Assembly (NCBI GenBank): GCA_025454795.1
Contig: JALONT010000010.1
Location: 1 to 64,000 of the forward strand
Reading direction: 5' to 3'
DNA length: 64,000 nucleotides
DNA from: Bacteroidales bacterium
GTDB taxonomy: Bacteria > Bacteroidota > Bacteroidia > Bacteroidales > VadinHA17
Each line of letters opens with the position of its first letter. The first letter of the stretch is position 1. A program made the translations under genes and the position numbers. Below the pieces are notes generated by a model. The model was given only the letters and a program-made list of their open reading frames with translations, searched no databases and was not told the origin of the DNA. Shown piece after piece: positions 36,670-46,436 of the stretch.

Positions 36670-37951
36670 TTTTCAGACTTTTTAATCTGATACTTACTGC
36701 ATTTTTATGTCCTGAAAGATGCTCAGCTTCAGCCATCGCTTCAATTGCCGGTCCGATATTGATGATACCCTCCGCAGAAAGTTCCTGGAAAGTGACTTTC
36801 TTTACAAAACTATCAACAGACACACCGCTGAAGGTTCTGGCAAATCCATTCGTCGGTAATGTGTGATTTGTGCCGGAAGCATAATCTCCTGCACTCTCGC
36901 AACTGTATTTTCCAATAAAAACCGAACCTGCGTTTACTACTTTTTCGGCAAGGGCCCCGGCATTTTTAGTATTGATTATGAGATGTTCCGGAGCATATAA
37001 ATTACTGAATTCAATACATTCATCCATATCTGACAATAAAATAGATAAGCTGTTTAAAAGGGCATGCCCTGCAATGCTTTTTCTCGGCAGTTTTTGCAAT
37101 TGAATATTTATTACACGATTTACTTCTGCCATCAATTCTTTACTGTCGGTAAGAAATATTACCTGGCTGTCGGGACCATGCTCAGCCTGAGAAAGCAGAT
37201 CGGCAGCGATGAATTCAGGATCAGCCGAAGAATCAGCTATTACAAGTACTTCACTTGGTCCTGCCGGCATATCAATTGAGACTCCTTCAGACTGAACTAT
37301 CTCCTTGGCTTTTGTGACATACTGATTCCCGGGACCGAATATTTTATTTACTTTAGGTACGCTTTCGGTTCCATAAGCCATAGCTGCTATTGCGAGAGCA
37401 CCTCCGATTTTATATATATCAGTAATCCCTGAAAGTGAAGCAACGTACAGAATATTCGGATCCACTTTCCCATTTTTGTCAGGAGGAGTACACATGACAA
37501 TCCGGGTGCATCCTGCAATTTTTGCAGGAATTGACAACATAAGAGCTGTAGAGAAGAGAGGAGCGCTGCCCCCGGGAATATACAGGCCTACTTTTTCAAC
37601 GGGAATATTCTTTCTCCAGCACTTTACACCGGCCATTGTATCAACAACCTGCACCTGTTGAGTCTGCGATCTGTGAAATTTTTCGATATTCTTTGCAGCA
37701 ATATCGATAGCCTTTTTAAGCTTTTCCGTGATTAACGCAGCTGATTCATCAAGCTCAGCTTTTGATACTTTAATTTCTTTAAGTTCAATTTTGTCAAGCT
37801 GCATCGAGTAGTCACGAATTGCTTTATCCCCTTCGGTTTTAACCCTGCTCATGATTCTCCTGACAGGTATATCCAGGTTTAACATTCCCAGAGTAGGACG
37901 ATTACACAGCGTCTCCCATGTTTCTTTCTGAGGATAGAAGATCTTTTCCAT
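36662..37951 (-). CDS. hisD: Histidinol dehydrogenase
   Basis: NAD-dependent, zinc-containing enzyme for the last two oxidations to histidine. The 429-residue protein shows VEKVGLYIPGGSAPLFSTAL, IFGPGNQYVTKAK, the signature SIDMPAGPSEVLVIADSSAD, LLSQAEHGPDSQVIF, and the catalytic Glu-His pair in YAPEHLII. Its start shares one base with the hisG stop codon, so the order hisG-hisD is tightly coupled. Confidence 0.96.
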   Translation of the reverse strand: MEKIFYPQKETWETLCNRPTLGMLNLDIPVRRIMSRVKTEGDKAIRDYSMQLDKIELKEIKVSKAELDESAALITEKLKKAIDIAAKNIEKFHRSQTQQVQVVDTMAGVKCWRKNIPVEKVGLYIPGGSAPLFSTALMLSIPAKIAGCTRIVMCTPPDKNGKVDPNILYVASLSGITDIYKIGGALAIAAMAYGTESVPKVNKIFGPGNQYVTKAKEIVQSEGVSIDMPAGPSEVLVIADSSADPEFIAADLLSQAEHGPDSQVIFLTDSKELMAEVNRVINIQLQKLPRKSIAGHALLNSLSILLSDMDECIEFSNLYAPEHLIINTKNAGALAEKVVNAGSVFIGKYSCESAGDYASGTNHTLPTNGFARTFSGVSVDSFVKKVTFQELSAEGIINIGPAIEAMAEAEHLSGHKNAVSIRLKSLKNV

Positions 37952-38808
37952 TATAATATCATTTTTTCAATTGGTATAACAAGAATTCCTTCTGCTCCAG
38001 CTTTTTTAAGCTGGTCTATTCTTTCCCAGAATTCATCTTCCCTTACAACGGAATGGAGTGAGCACCATCCTTTTTCAGCAAGAGGAAGGATAGTAGGACT
38101 TTTCATTCCCGGCAGAATTCTGCAGATATCTGAAATCGATGATTCCGGTGCGTTCAGGAGTATATATTTATTCACTTTTGCACTCTTTACCGCCCTTATC
38201 CTGAAGAGAAGCTTTTTAAGGATATCTTCCTTCTCACGGGTGAGTTTTTTGCTCCCGATTATAACAGCCTGACTCTTCAGGATCGTTGCCACTTCGCGCA
38301 ATCCATTTGTCATAAGAGTACTGCCTGAGCTTACTATATCGCATACTGCGTCGGCCAAACCGATACCGGGAGCGATTTCAACACTGCCACTGATCTCCTC
38401 AATCTCTGCTTTGATCTTGTTTTCTGTAAAGAAGTCAGAAAGAAGTTTCGGATAACTTGTTGCAACTTTCTTATTATTGAAATATTCTGGTCCGGAGTAT
38501 TTATCTTCTTTTGGTATTGCAAGGCTGAGACGGCATTGCGCAAAACCAAGCTGCTCCAGGATTATTACATCCTTGTTTTTTTCAAAGACCATATTTTCTC
38601 CAAGAATGCCAATATCGACAACCTTCTGCTCGACATACTGAGGTATGTCATCGTCTCTGAGAAACAATATCTCAACGGGAAAATTTGTTGCCCTTGCTTT
38701 CAGTACACCAGCGCCGTTGGAAAAAGTTATCCCGCACTCTTCCAGTATCTTATGAGACTGTTCGTTCAGCCTGCCACTCTTCTGGATTGCAATCTTAAGT
38801 TCACTCAT
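37951..38808 (-). CDS. hisG: ATP phosphoribosyltransferase, long form
   Basis: First and feedback-controlled step of histidine synthesis. At 285 residues it is the long form with a C-terminal ACT-like regulatory domain (RIRAVKSAKVNKYILLNAP onward), so no HisZ subunit is needed. Catalytic landmarks are LKIAIQKSGRLNEQS, VDIGILGENMV and the PRPP loop region GLADAVCDIVSSGSTLMTNGL. It is the first gene of the his operon, 38 nt after the attenuator terminator and 99 nt after the leader stop codon. Confidence 0.96.
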   Translation of the reverse strand: MSELKIAIQKSGRLNEQSHKILEECGITFSNGAGVLKARATNFPVEILFLRDDDIPQYVEQKVVDIGILGENMVFEKNKDVIILEQLGFAQCRLSLAIPKEDKYSGPEYFNNKKVATSYPKLLSDFFTENKIKAEIEEISGSVEIAPGIGLADAVCDIVSSGSTLMTNGLREVATILKSQAVIIGSKKLTREKEDILKKLLFRIRAVKSAKVNKYILLNAPESSISDICRILPGMKSPTILPLAEKGWCSLHSVVREDEFWERIDQLKKAGAEGILVIPIEKMIL

Positions 38809-38845
38809 TTTTCTTTCTTTTTGTCAAGACACATCCTGCGGCATC

Positions 38846-38877
38846 AAAAAACCCGCCTGATATGCTCTGACGGGTTT
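38846..38877 (-). terminator. Attenuator terminator before hisG
   Basis: AAACCCG and CGGGTTT form a 7-bp stem around a 15-nt loop, with TTTTTTG after it on the minus strand. Segments AGAGCA and CATATC inside the hairpin are complementary to TGCTCT in the leader ORF and GATATG just after the leader stop, which allows a competing fold. Confidence 0.82.
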
Positions 38878-38906
38878 ATGATAATTGTTATTTAATGCAC
38901 ATATCA

Positions 38907-38966
38907 CTATCTCCTCGCCTGAGAGCAAGTATGATAATGATGATGATGTGATGAATTCAGATACAT
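38907..38966 (-). CDS. his leader peptide (attenuator), HHHHYH
   Basis: A 19-residue ORF (ATG 38966 to TAG 38907) reading MYLNSSHHHHYHTCSQARR. Five of six consecutive codons are His, the same logic as the enteric his leader. It is followed by a terminator (38846-38877) 30 nt after the stop codon and then hisG. TGCTCT (codons 14-15) and GATATG after the stop can pair with the terminator region. Start of transcription from the -7 element TATCTTTG would be about 12 nt before the ATG. Confidence 0.92.
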   Translation of the reverse strand: MYLNSSHHHHYHTCSQARR

Positions 38967-38984
38967 TTCTTAATAATATAAATA

Positions 38985-38992
38985 CAAAGATA
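38985..38992 (-). promoter_or_regulatory. -7 promoter element of the his operon
   Basis: TATCTTTG on the minus strand (38992-38985) matches TAnnTTTG. The only candidate -33 box is a TTTT 20 nt upstream, in place of TTTG. It lies about 60 nt behind the leuB stop codon, and no strong terminator separates the two operons. Confidence 0.55.
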
Positions 38993-39051
38993 GTAAAAAT
39001 TTAATAGATTTTAAAAGAATTAATAAAATTATGACACTCCAGGGCGCCAGT

Positions 39052-40113
39052 TTATAATCTTTCCGCAACGAGATCACCGACCTCCATAGTTGAATAACCC
39101 ATTTTCCCGGCTCCCATATCCTTTAGTTTATTGGCTGTTACATCCATAATAGCTTTCTCAATAGCCAGAGATGCTTTATTTTCACCAAGATGTTCAAGCA
39201 TCATCGAGCCGGAAGATATTGCAGCTAAAGGATTTATAACATTTTTCCCGGTGTATTTCGGAGCAGATCCTCCAATTGGTTCGAACATAGAAACACCTTC
39301 AGGATTGATATTTCCGCCTGCAGCAATACCCATTCCTCCCTGTGTGATCGCACCAAGATCGGTTATAATATCGCCGAACATATTGGTTGTTACGATTACA
39401 TCAAACCATTCAGGATTTTTAACCATCCACATGCATGTGGCGTCAACATGGTAGTATTCACGGATGATATCAGGATAATCAGCTTTTCCTATTTCATGGA
39501 ATGCCCGTTCCCAGAGATCAAAGACATATGTTAATACATTTGTTTTACCACAAAGAGCCAGGGTATTTTTCTTATTTCTCTTTCTGGTAAATTCAAATGC
39601 ATAACGAAGGCAACGTTCCACCTGCATTCTTGTATATACCATGTTCTGAATAGCTACCTCACCTGGAGTACCTTTAAGTGTAACCCCGCCAATACCCGTA
39701 TATACATCGCCTGTATTCTCCCTTATCACCACATAATCAATATGTTCCGGACCCTTATCTTTAAGTGGAGTGGCAACACCGGGATAGAGTTTAATAGGGC
39801 GTAGATTGATATACTGATCCAGTTCGAAACGAAGCCTGAGGAGAATTCCTTTCTCAAGTATTCCCGGCTTTACATCAGGATGTCCTATAGCACCGAGAAA
39901 TATTGAATCAAATTTTCTAAGTTGTTCTGTTGCCGTATCCGGAAGTATCTCCCCTGTTCTAAGGTAGCGGTCCCCTCCAAAATCGAACTCTTCAAAGTTC
40001 AGTTTAAAACCGAACTTTGATGCGGCAGCAGCAAGGACTTTTATGCCTTCCCTGACAACCTCCGGACCGGTACCATCTCCTGGTATTACTGCAATATTGT
40101 ACGTTTTACTCAT
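39052..40113 (-). CDS. leuB: 3-isopropylmalate dehydrogenase
   Basis: Oxidative decarboxylation of 3-isopropylmalate in leucine synthesis; homologues also act on methylmalate in the citramalate route. The 353-residue beta-decarboxylating dehydrogenase has IAVIPGDGTGPEVVREG, the Arg-rich RFELDQYINLRPIKLYPG, VIRENTGDVYTG, the YHVDATCMWMV segment and the NAD site EPIGGSAPKYTGK. It is the last gene of the ilv-leu unit, 20 nt after the second isopropylmalate synthase homologue. Confidence 0.94.
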   Translation of the reverse strand: MSKTYNIAVIPGDGTGPEVVREGIKVLAAAASKFGFKLNFEEFDFGGDRYLRTGEILPDTATEQLRKFDSIFLGAIGHPDVKPGILEKGILLRLRFELDQYINLRPIKLYPGVATPLKDKGPEHIDYVVIRENTGDVYTGIGGVTLKGTPGEVAIQNMVYTRMQVERCLRYAFEFTRKRNKKNTLALCGKTNVLTYVFDLWERAFHEIGKADYPDIIREYYHVDATCMWMVKNPEWFDVIVTTNMFGDIITDLGAITQGGMGIAAGGNINPEGVSMFEPIGGSAPKYTGKNVINPLAAISSGSMMLEHLGENKASLAIEKAIMDVTANKLKDMGAGKMGYSTMEVGDLVAERL

Positions 40114-40133
40114 AAGGTAGTTTTTAATAATTG

Positions 40134-41693
40134 TTATTCATTTGTATTATTTGGTGATGCTTTACCCCCGATCTTCATTTCATTATTTTCTATGATGTTC
40201 AGCATTTTTTCTGTCGCTTTGATTGCTGATTCTGTCTGGTCGGCGTCAAGTCCTTTTGTCCGGAATTCCCAGTCGTTGATGCTCCAGGTTATTAATGTTT
40301 CAACAAGTGCATCTGTCTTTCCTCCCGGAGGGATTGATACCTGGTAATCAATAAGCAGAGGAAGCTCTTTTCCAAGCCTGTCATATATAACCCTGATAGC
40401 CTTCATAAAAGCATCGTACTGACCGTCTCCCGAAGATGTTTCCTGGTAAAGGTTGCCGTCAATCTCAATCTGAACGCTTGCAAAGGGCTTCAGTCCGAAT
40501 GACAGGGAGAGGGAATAATTTTTTATAAAGATCTTATAGTTAGATGTGTCATTCCCGAGGACATCGGAAATGATATAGGGAAGATCCTCGGTGGTCACAT
40601 TCTCCTTTTTATCTCCAAGCTCGATGACTCGCTGTGTTACTTCGTTTAAAGTTTCAGGACTAAGAAATAATCCGAATTCTTCAAGATTTTTTTTGATGGT
40701 TGCCTTGCCTGACTGCTTTCCGAGTGCATATTTTCTCTTTCGTCCAAATCTTTCAGGAAGAAGATTGTTGAAATAGAGATTATCTTTGCTGTCGCCATCG
40801 GCATGGACACCTGAGGTCTGCGTAAAAACATTCTCGCCGATCACAGGTTTATTAACAGGTATCCGTATTCCGCTGAATGTCTCAACTATCTTGCTGATTT
40901 TGGTGATCTCGAATTCATTTATTCCCGTTTCCGCGTTTAGCTGGTCGCGCAGTACACCAATAACACTTGAAAGTGGTGCATTTCCGGCTCTTTCACCCAG
41001 ACCATTTATTGTCGTATGTATTCCTTGTATGCCGGCTTTGACTGCTGAAAAAACATTTGCAATAGCGAGATCATAATCGTTATGTGCGTGAAAATCAAAG
41101 TGAAGCTCAGGGTAACGATCGACAGTCTTTTTACAGAATTCAAATGTCTGCTCGGGATTCAGTATACCAAGTGTGTCCGGAAGCATAAACCTTCCAATAT
41201 TTTCATCCTTCAATGAATCAAGCAGATAGAAGACATAGTCTTCGGAGTGGATCATTCCGTTCGACCAGTCTTCGAGGTAGATGTTCACACTGATATCTGA
41301 CTTTTCGGCACTTCTGATAATCTCTTTAATATCGCTGACATGCTCCTGAGGTGTTTTCCGCAGTTGTTTTTCCAGATGTCTGAGCGATCCTTTGCACAGA
41401 AGGTTATCCACTTTTCCGCCGGCGTCATTTATCCACTTAAGTGAAATATCTCCATCAACAAATCCCAGGACCTCAACTTTCCTTTGAAGGTTATTATGAC
41501 GAGCCCATTCAGTAATCTTCTTTACTGCTTCGAATTCCCCCTTTGAAACACGTGCGGATGAAACTTCGATACGGTCAACCTTGAGATCCTTTAAAAGAAG
41601 TCGTGCAATATGCAGCTTTTCAAGAGGAGAGTAAGAGACGCTCTGTGTCTGTTCGCCATCCCTGAGGGTGGTATCCATTATCTCGATTCTCAT
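40134..41693 (-). CDS. Second 2-isopropylmalate synthase homologue (possible citramalate synthase)
   Basis: A 519-residue DRE-TIM metallolyase: [17 protein letters not shown] at the N-terminus, metal-binding HAHNDYDLAIANVFSAV, NGLGERAGNAPLSSVIG and a C-terminal LeuA-type allosteric domain (YQVSIPPGGKTDALVETLI). It differs clearly from the first synthase at 43838: the loop after DGEQ is TQSVSYS, not VPGCQL. With leuC, leuD and leuB beside it and no ilvA nearby, it may be a citramalate synthase feeding isoleucine from pyruvate; a second leucine enzyme is the alternative. The start overlaps the leuD stop by 4 nt. Confidence 0.8.
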   Translation of the reverse strand: MRIEIMDTTLRDGEQTQSVSYSPLEKLHIARLLLKDLKVDRIEVSSARVSKGEFEAVKKITEWARHNNLQRKVEVLGFVDGDISLKWINDAGGKVDNLLCKGSLRHLEKQLRKTPQEHVSDIKEIIRSAEKSDISVNIYLEDWSNGMIHSEDYVFYLLDSLKDENIGRFMLPDTLGILNPEQTFEFCKKTVDRYPELHFDFHAHNDYDLAIANVFSAVKAGIQGIHTTINGLGERAGNAPLSSVIGVLRDQLNAETGINEFEITKISKIVETFSGIRIPVNKPVIGENVFTQTSGVHADGDSKDNLYFNNLLPERFGRKRKYALGKQSGKATIKKNLEEFGLFLSPETLNEVTQRVIELGDKKENVTTEDLPYIISDVLGNDTSNYKIFIKNYSLSLSFGLKPFASVQIEIDGNLYQETSSGDGQYDAFMKAIRVIYDRLGKELPLLIDYQVSIPPGGKTDALVETLITWSINDWEFRTKGLDADQTESAIKATEKMLNIIENNEMKIGGKASPNNTNE

Positions 41694-42292
41694 CTCTTTA
41701 GGGTATTTCTGAATTCATATCCTGTTATCATTTCTTTGATATTCAGCAGGTAATCAATATCATCGAGGCCTTTCAAAAGACACTCTTTCTTGTAGGGATT
41801 TATTTCAAATCCGACTGATTCACCGGAAGCCGGAATTTTTAATTCCTGGTTTTCAAGGTCAATTCTGACTATAGTGCCGGGTTCTCTTGTGACAAGCTCC
41901 AGCATATCCTTAAGGAATTTCTCCGGGACTACTACCGGCAGAAGCCTGTTGTTCATGGAGTTATTTTTAAAAATATCAGCAAAGAAGCTGGAGACTACAG
42001 CCTGGAATCCGTAATCGACGATAGCCCAGACAGCATGCTCGCGGCTTGAACCGCAGCCAAAATTCTTTCCGGCAACAAGGATATTACCTTTGTATTGTGC
42101 ATTGTTAAGAACAAAATCATTGTTTTTCTGCCCTTCCTTGTTATATCTCCAGTCGCGGAAAAGATTCTCACCAAAACCTTCACGTGAAGTGGCGCTCAGG
42201 AACCTTGCCGGTATTATCTGGTCGGTATCAATGTTCTCGAGGGGAAGAGGGACACAGGTGGTCTCAAGTATATCAAATTTTTGTTTTGGCAT
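41690..42292 (-). CDS. leuD: 3-isopropylmalate dehydratase small subunit
   Basis: Swivelling-domain subunit of isopropylmalate isomerase, partner of LeuC. The 200-residue protein has the markers PLENIDTDQIIPARFL, NILVAGKNFGCGSSREHAVW with its substrate-binding serine/arginine, and FFADIFKNNSMNNRLLP. It lies 20 nt after leuC and overlaps the next gene by 4 nt. Confidence 0.95.
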   Translation of the reverse strand: MPKQKFDILETTCVPLPLENIDTDQIIPARFLSATSREGFGENLFRDWRYNKEGQKNNDFVLNNAQYKGNILVAGKNFGCGSSREHAVWAIVDYGFQAVVSSFFADIFKNNSMNNRLLPVVVPEKFLKDMLELVTREPGTIVRIDLENQELKIPASGESVGFEINPYKKECLLKGLDDIDYLLNIKEMITGYEFRNTLKR

Positions 42293-42312
42293 ATCAGGTT
42301 GTTTTGTGGATT

Positions 42313-43716
42313 TTAATTGGATAGCAGATCCCTGGGATCAGTAATCTTCCCGGTGACTGCTGCAGCAGCTGCGGTAAGCGGACTTGCCAGCAATGTTCTG
42401 GCTCCGGGTCCCTGGCGTCCCTCAAAATTCCTGTTCGAGGTAGAGACGGCATATTTTCCGGCAGGCACTTTATCCTCGTTCATGGCAAGGCATGAAGAGC
42501 ATCCGGGTTGTCTCATTTCAAAACCGGAATCTTTAAGTATTTTATCAAGGCCCTCATCAACAGCCTGTTGCTCTACTCTTTTTGATCCGGGAACAATAAG
42601 AGCGATTACATTTTCTGCCTTTTTTCTTCCTCTGACAAAATATGCAAATGATCTCAGATCCTCAATCCTTCCGTTTGTACAGCTGCCCAGAAAAACATAA
42701 TCAATCGGGTGACCGAGTATTTTTTCTCCGGGATTAAATCCCATATAATTCAGCGATTTGGTAAATGAAGCAGCTCCTTCCGGACTATTGTCAGCATCCG
42801 GAATTGATTCGTCGATTCCCATACCCATACCGGGATTTGTTCCGAATGTTATCATAGGTTTGATATTCCCGGCATTAAGTATAAGCTCCCGGTCGAAATG
42901 AGCCCCCTCATCGCTCTTCAGGTTCCTCCACCTTAGAAGTAGCGTTTTAAAATCGTTACGACCTGCAAGTGAAGGAATACTGTTCAGATATTCAAATGTT
43001 ATTAAGTCGGGTGCGATCAATCCGCCACGCGCGCCCATTTCTATACTCATATTGCAGATTGTCATTCTTCCTTCCATGCTCAGGGCTTCAATTGCCTGAC
43101 CGCAGTATTCAACAAAGTAACCTGTTGCTCCGCCGGATGAAACCTGGGAAATAATATAAAGTATAATATCTTTTGATGTTACACCTTCCTGAAGCTTGCC
43201 ATTAACCAGAATCTTCATCTTTTTCGGCTTGGCCTGGAGGATGCATTGTGTTGCAAGGACCATTTCTACTTCACTTGTCCCTATTCCAAAGGCAATATTA
43301 CCAAAAGCTCCGTGTGTCGATGTATGGCTGTCGCCGCAGACTATTGTCATGCCCGGCATGGTATATCCAAGCTCAGGACCAATAACATGAACAATGCCGT
43401 TTTTTGGATGGTTCAGTCCGAAATAATCGATACCAAACTCCCTGCAGTTATCATTAAGTTTCTCGACCTGGTTGCGTGACAGCTCATCCTTTATTGTAAG
43501 GTGCTGATCTCTTGTCGGTATATTATGATCAGCCGTAGCGACAGTTTTACCGGGACGGAAAACACGGATTCCCCTTTGCCTCAATCCCTCAAAAGCCTGA
43601 GGGCTGGTGACTTCATGTATAAAGTGCTGATCGATATACAGGACATCCGGGCCACTCTCTATAGAGCTGACTACATGGTTGTCCCATAACTTGTCGAATA
43701 GTGTTTTTGGTTCCAT
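42313..43716 (-). CDS. leuC: 3-isopropylmalate dehydratase large subunit
   Basis: Aconitase-family subunit carrying the [4Fe-4S] cluster; isomerises 2- to 3-isopropylmalate with LeuD. In the 467-residue protein the cluster cysteines appear in [14 protein letters not shown] and in [14 protein letters not shown]. The N-terminal [12 protein letters not shown] and the [14 protein letters not shown] motif are typical of bacterial LeuC. It is separated from leuA by 121 bp that hold a palindromic repeat. Confidence 0.96.
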   Translation of the reverse strand: MEPKTLFDKLWDNHVVSSIESGPDVLYIDQHFIHEVTSPQAFEGLRQRGIRVFRPGKTVATADHNIPTRDQHLTIKDELSRNQVEKLNDNCREFGIDYFGLNHPKNGIVHVIGPELGYTMPGMTIVCGDSHTSTHGAFGNIAFGIGTSEVEMVLATQCILQAKPKKMKILVNGKLQEGVTSKDIILYIISQVSSGGATGYFVEYCGQAIEALSMEGRMTICNMSIEMGARGGLIAPDLITFEYLNSIPSLAGRNDFKTLLLRWRNLKSDEGAHFDRELILNAGNIKPMITFGTNPGMGMGIDESIPDADNSPEGAASFTKSLNYMGFNPGEKILGHPIDYVFLGSCTNGRIEDLRSFAYFVRGRKKAENVIALIVPGSKRVEQQAVDEGLDKILKDSGFEMRQPGCSSCLAMNEDKVPAGKYAVSTSNRNFEGRQGPGARTLLASPLTAAAAAVTGKITDPRDLLSN

Positions 43717-43732
43717 CAGGTTTATTCCTTTT

Positions 43733-43837
43733 TTCTCTGTGGCTCTCTGTGCCTTCTCTGGATTTCCTCTGTGTAACCTAAAGAAATATAAGAACTTACA
43801 CAGAGTTACGCAGAGGAGATACAGAGTTCCACAGAGT
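43733..43837. repeat. Imperfect palindromic repeat (CTCTGTG/CACAGAG) inside the leu operon
   Basis: The left arm CTCTGTGGCTCTCTGTGCC...CCTCTGTGTAACC is complementary to the right arm (TTACACAGAG, TTACGCAGAGGAGATACAGAG, CCACAGAG). It fills the leuA-leuC gap and ends at the leuA stop codon. The same family occurs at 24437, with looser relatives at 6290 and 56628. As part of the operon mRNA it would form a long hairpin. Confidence 0.75.
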
Positions 43838-45331
43838 TTATTTTATTTTTGCAATTGCGTCAATAAATGCTTCAACTGAAGCTGTTATAATATCAGTATT
43901 TGTTCCAAAACCATAATATATTTTCCCCTGATGCTCAACCTGGATATGTACTTTACCGAGGTCATCGCTCCCTTTGGTGATAGCCTGAATGAGGAACTCC
44001 TCCAGATGGACTGTCTTGCTGATCAGGTGTTTGACAGCTGTAAATGCAGCATCAATCGGACCATTTCCTGAGGCTGTTGATGTATGAATCTCACCATTTA
44101 TTTTTACACCAACAGTTGCAACCGGGATTGCAGATTTCCCGCAAGTGACCTGCAGGAGCTCGAGCTTAAGCGATTTTTCGCCCTGAAAAACCTCGCCTGT
44201 CAGTATTCTTATGTCCTCATCGTTGATCTCTTTCTTTTTGTCAGCCAGGAGAAGGAAACGGTGGTAAATATCGTCAAGCTCCTCTTTACCAAGGTTGAAT
44301 CCCAGCAGCTCCAGCCTGTGTTTCAGTGCTGCCCTGCCGCTTCGGGCGGTAAGGATAATAGATGATTCCCTGATCCCAACTTCAACCGGATCTATAATTT
44401 CGTAGTTCTCCCTGTTCTTAAGTACCCCATCCTGGTGAATGCCCGATGAGTGCGAAAAGGCATTACGACCGACAATAGCTTTATTAGACTGGACAGGCAT
44501 GCTCATCAGGGTTGAGACAAGACGGCTTGTACTGAAGATCAGTTTCGAGTTAACTTCGGTCCTTAACTTCAGATTGTGATGGCTTTTAATGATCATTACT
44601 ATTTCTTCGAGTGATGTATTACCTGCTCTCTCGCCTATACCGTTCATTGTTACCTCGGCCTGTCTTGCACCGTTTATGATACCCATCATTGTGTTTGCCG
44701 TCGCCATTCCAAGATCGTTATGACAATGAGTTGAGATTGTTGCTTTTCCGATGTTTGGGACGTTTTCTTTAAGGTACCTGATTTTTGCACCATATTCTTC
44801 CGGGAGGCAGTAACCTGTTGTATCAGGTATGTTTACGACTGTTGCACCTGCTTTAATCACTGCTTCTATGACCCTGGCGAGGTACTCATTTTCACTGCGC
44901 CCTGCATCTTCGGCATAAAACTCCACATCCTCAACAAATTTCTTGGCGTATTTAACCGCATCAGCAGCTCTTTTAAGAATCTCTTCAGGTGTGGTTCTTA
45001 TTTTGTACTGTATATGAAAAGGAGATGTACCGATCCCTGTGTGGATCCTTTTCTTTTTTGCATACTGCAAAGCTTCTGCTGCAACCTCGATATCTTTCTT
45101 TACTGCCCTGGTCAGAGCACAGATTACAGGTGTGGTAATAGCTTTGGATATTTCAACTACCGAGTTAAAATCACCAGGGCTTGATATCGGGAAGCCTGCC
45201 TCAATAACATCTACACCAAGGGCTTCAAGAGCCTGGGCAACCTCTATTTTTTCAATAGTGTTCAGCTGGCAACCCGGCACCTGCTCGCCGTCCCTGAGTG
45301 TTGTGTCGAAAATAATGACCTTTTCGTCCAT
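43838..45331 (-). CDS. leuA: 2-isopropylmalate synthase
   Basis: First committed step of leucine synthesis: acetyl-CoA plus 2-oxoisovalerate. The 497-residue protein has [30 protein letters not shown], metal-binding [34 protein letters not shown] and the C-terminal allosteric leucine-binding domain ([20 protein letters not shown]). It is the canonical LeuA of the two homologues in this operon. It follows ilvC by 22 nt and is followed by a 121-bp repeat-bearing gap before leuC. Confidence 0.95.
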   Translation of the reverse strand: MDEKVIIFDTTLRDGEQVPGCQLNTIEKIEVAQALEALGVDVIEAGFPISSPGDFNSVVEISKAITTPVICALTRAVKKDIEVAAEALQYAKKKRIHTGIGTSPFHIQYKIRTTPEEILKRAADAVKYAKKFVEDVEFYAEDAGRSENEYLARVIEAVIKAGATVVNIPDTTGYCLPEEYGAKIRYLKENVPNIGKATISTHCHNDLGMATANTMMGIINGARQAEVTMNGIGERAGNTSLEEIVMIIKSHHNLKLRTEVNSKLIFSTSRLVSTLMSMPVQSNKAIVGRNAFSHSSGIHQDGVLKNRENYEIIDPVEVGIRESSIILTARSGRAALKHRLELLGFNLGKEELDDIYHRFLLLADKKKEINDEDIRILTGEVFQGEKSLKLELLQVTCGKSAIPVATVGVKINGEIHTSTASGNGPIDAAFTAVKHLISKTVHLEEFLIQAITKGSDDLGKVHIQVEHQGKIYYGFGTNTDIITASVEAFIDAIAKIK

Positions 45332-45353
45332 CGTCTTTTCTATTTAATATGAT

Positions 45354-46403
45354 TTATTTATTTTCAGGTCTGAGCTTTCTTACAGCTGCTCCTGCTCTCC
45401 ACATTTCTGAATTGCCAAGCTCATTAAGTTCCGCATCGAGAATTTCTTTATAATTTGTTGAACCGGTCGATTTAAGCACTCTTACGCACTCTTCACCTGA
45501 TTTAACCTTACTATATAGCTCGGTGAATACCGGGAGGGTGGCTTTCATGAATTTGGGACGCCAGTCAAGAGCACCCCGCTGTGCCGTGGCACTGCAGTTC
45601 GCATACATCCAGTCCATGCCTTTTTCGTCGACAAGTCTGATAAGACTCTGAGTCAGTTCTTCGACAGTCTCGTTAAATGCCTCGGAAGGAGAGTGTCCGT
45701 TTTCGCGCAGAACCTGGTACTGGGCATCCATGATTCCAGCCAGGGCTCCCATAAGAACACCTCGTTCACCTGTCAGATCAGAGAATACTTCATTCTCAAA
45801 CGTAGTGGGGAACAGGTAGCCTGAGCCAATTGCAATTCCAAGAGCAATAGTTCTTTCTTCGGCTTTACCCGTGAAATCCTGGAATACCGAATAACTCGAA
45901 TTTATACCCGCCCCTGCCAGAAAGTTACGACGGACACTTGTGCCTGAACCTTTTGGCGCGCAGAGAATTACATCAATGTCAGCCGGAGGTATGACCCCTG
46001 TATGTGTTTTATAGGTAATCGAAAAACCATGAGAGAAATAGAGTGCCTTCCCTTTTGTAAGGTGAGGTTTAAGCTTTGGCCAGAGAATTCTCTGGGCTGC
46101 ATCCGATACCAGGTATTGAATAATGGTTCCTTTTGCAGCTGCTTCCTCAATCGGAAACAGAGTTTTCCCGGGGACAAATCCATCCCTGACAGCTTTATCC
46201 CAGTCGGCTTTAAACTCAGGAGCCTGGCCAATAATGACATTGATCCCGTTATCTTTCATATTGAGAGACTGAGCCGGTCCCTGAACTCCATATCCGATTA
46301 CAGCAACAATTTCGTTTTTAAGTACTTCCCTTGCTTTTGAAAGAGGAAACTCTTCTCTTGTTACAACATTTTCAATTACACCGCCAAAATCGATTTTTGC
46401 CAT
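45354..46403 (-). CDS. ilvC: Ketol-acid reductoisomerase
   Basis: Second common step of valine, leucine and isoleucine synthesis: isomerisation and NAD(P)H reduction of acetohydroxy acids. The 349-residue class I-length enzyme has the cofactor motif VAVIGYGVQGPAQSLNMKD, CAPKGSGTSVRRNF and the metal-binding acidic helix with ENEVFSDLTGERGVLMGAL and ETVEELTQSL. It lies between ilvN and leuA in the operon. The loop after GYGVQG lacks the usual NADPH-binding arginine cluster at first sight, so cofactor preference is open. Confidence 0.94.
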   Translation of the reverse strand: MAKIDFGGVIENVVTREEFPLSKAREVLKNEIVAVIGYGVQGPAQSLNMKDNGINVIIGQAPEFKADWDKAVRDGFVPGKTLFPIEEAAAKGTIIQYLVSDAAQRILWPKLKPHLTKGKALYFSHGFSITYKTHTGVIPPADIDVILCAPKGSGTSVRRNFLAGAGINSSYSVFQDFTGKAEERTIALGIAIGSGYLFPTTFENEVFSDLTGERGVLMGALAGIMDAQYQVLRENGHSPSEAFNETVEELTQSLIRLVDEKGMDWMYANCSATAQRGALDWRPKFMKATLPVFTELYSKVKSGEECVRVLKSTGSTNYKEILDAELNELGNSEMWRAGAAVRKLRPENK

Positions 46404-46436
46404 GATAGTTTATTTTAGGTTATGTTAATTTTTGTT

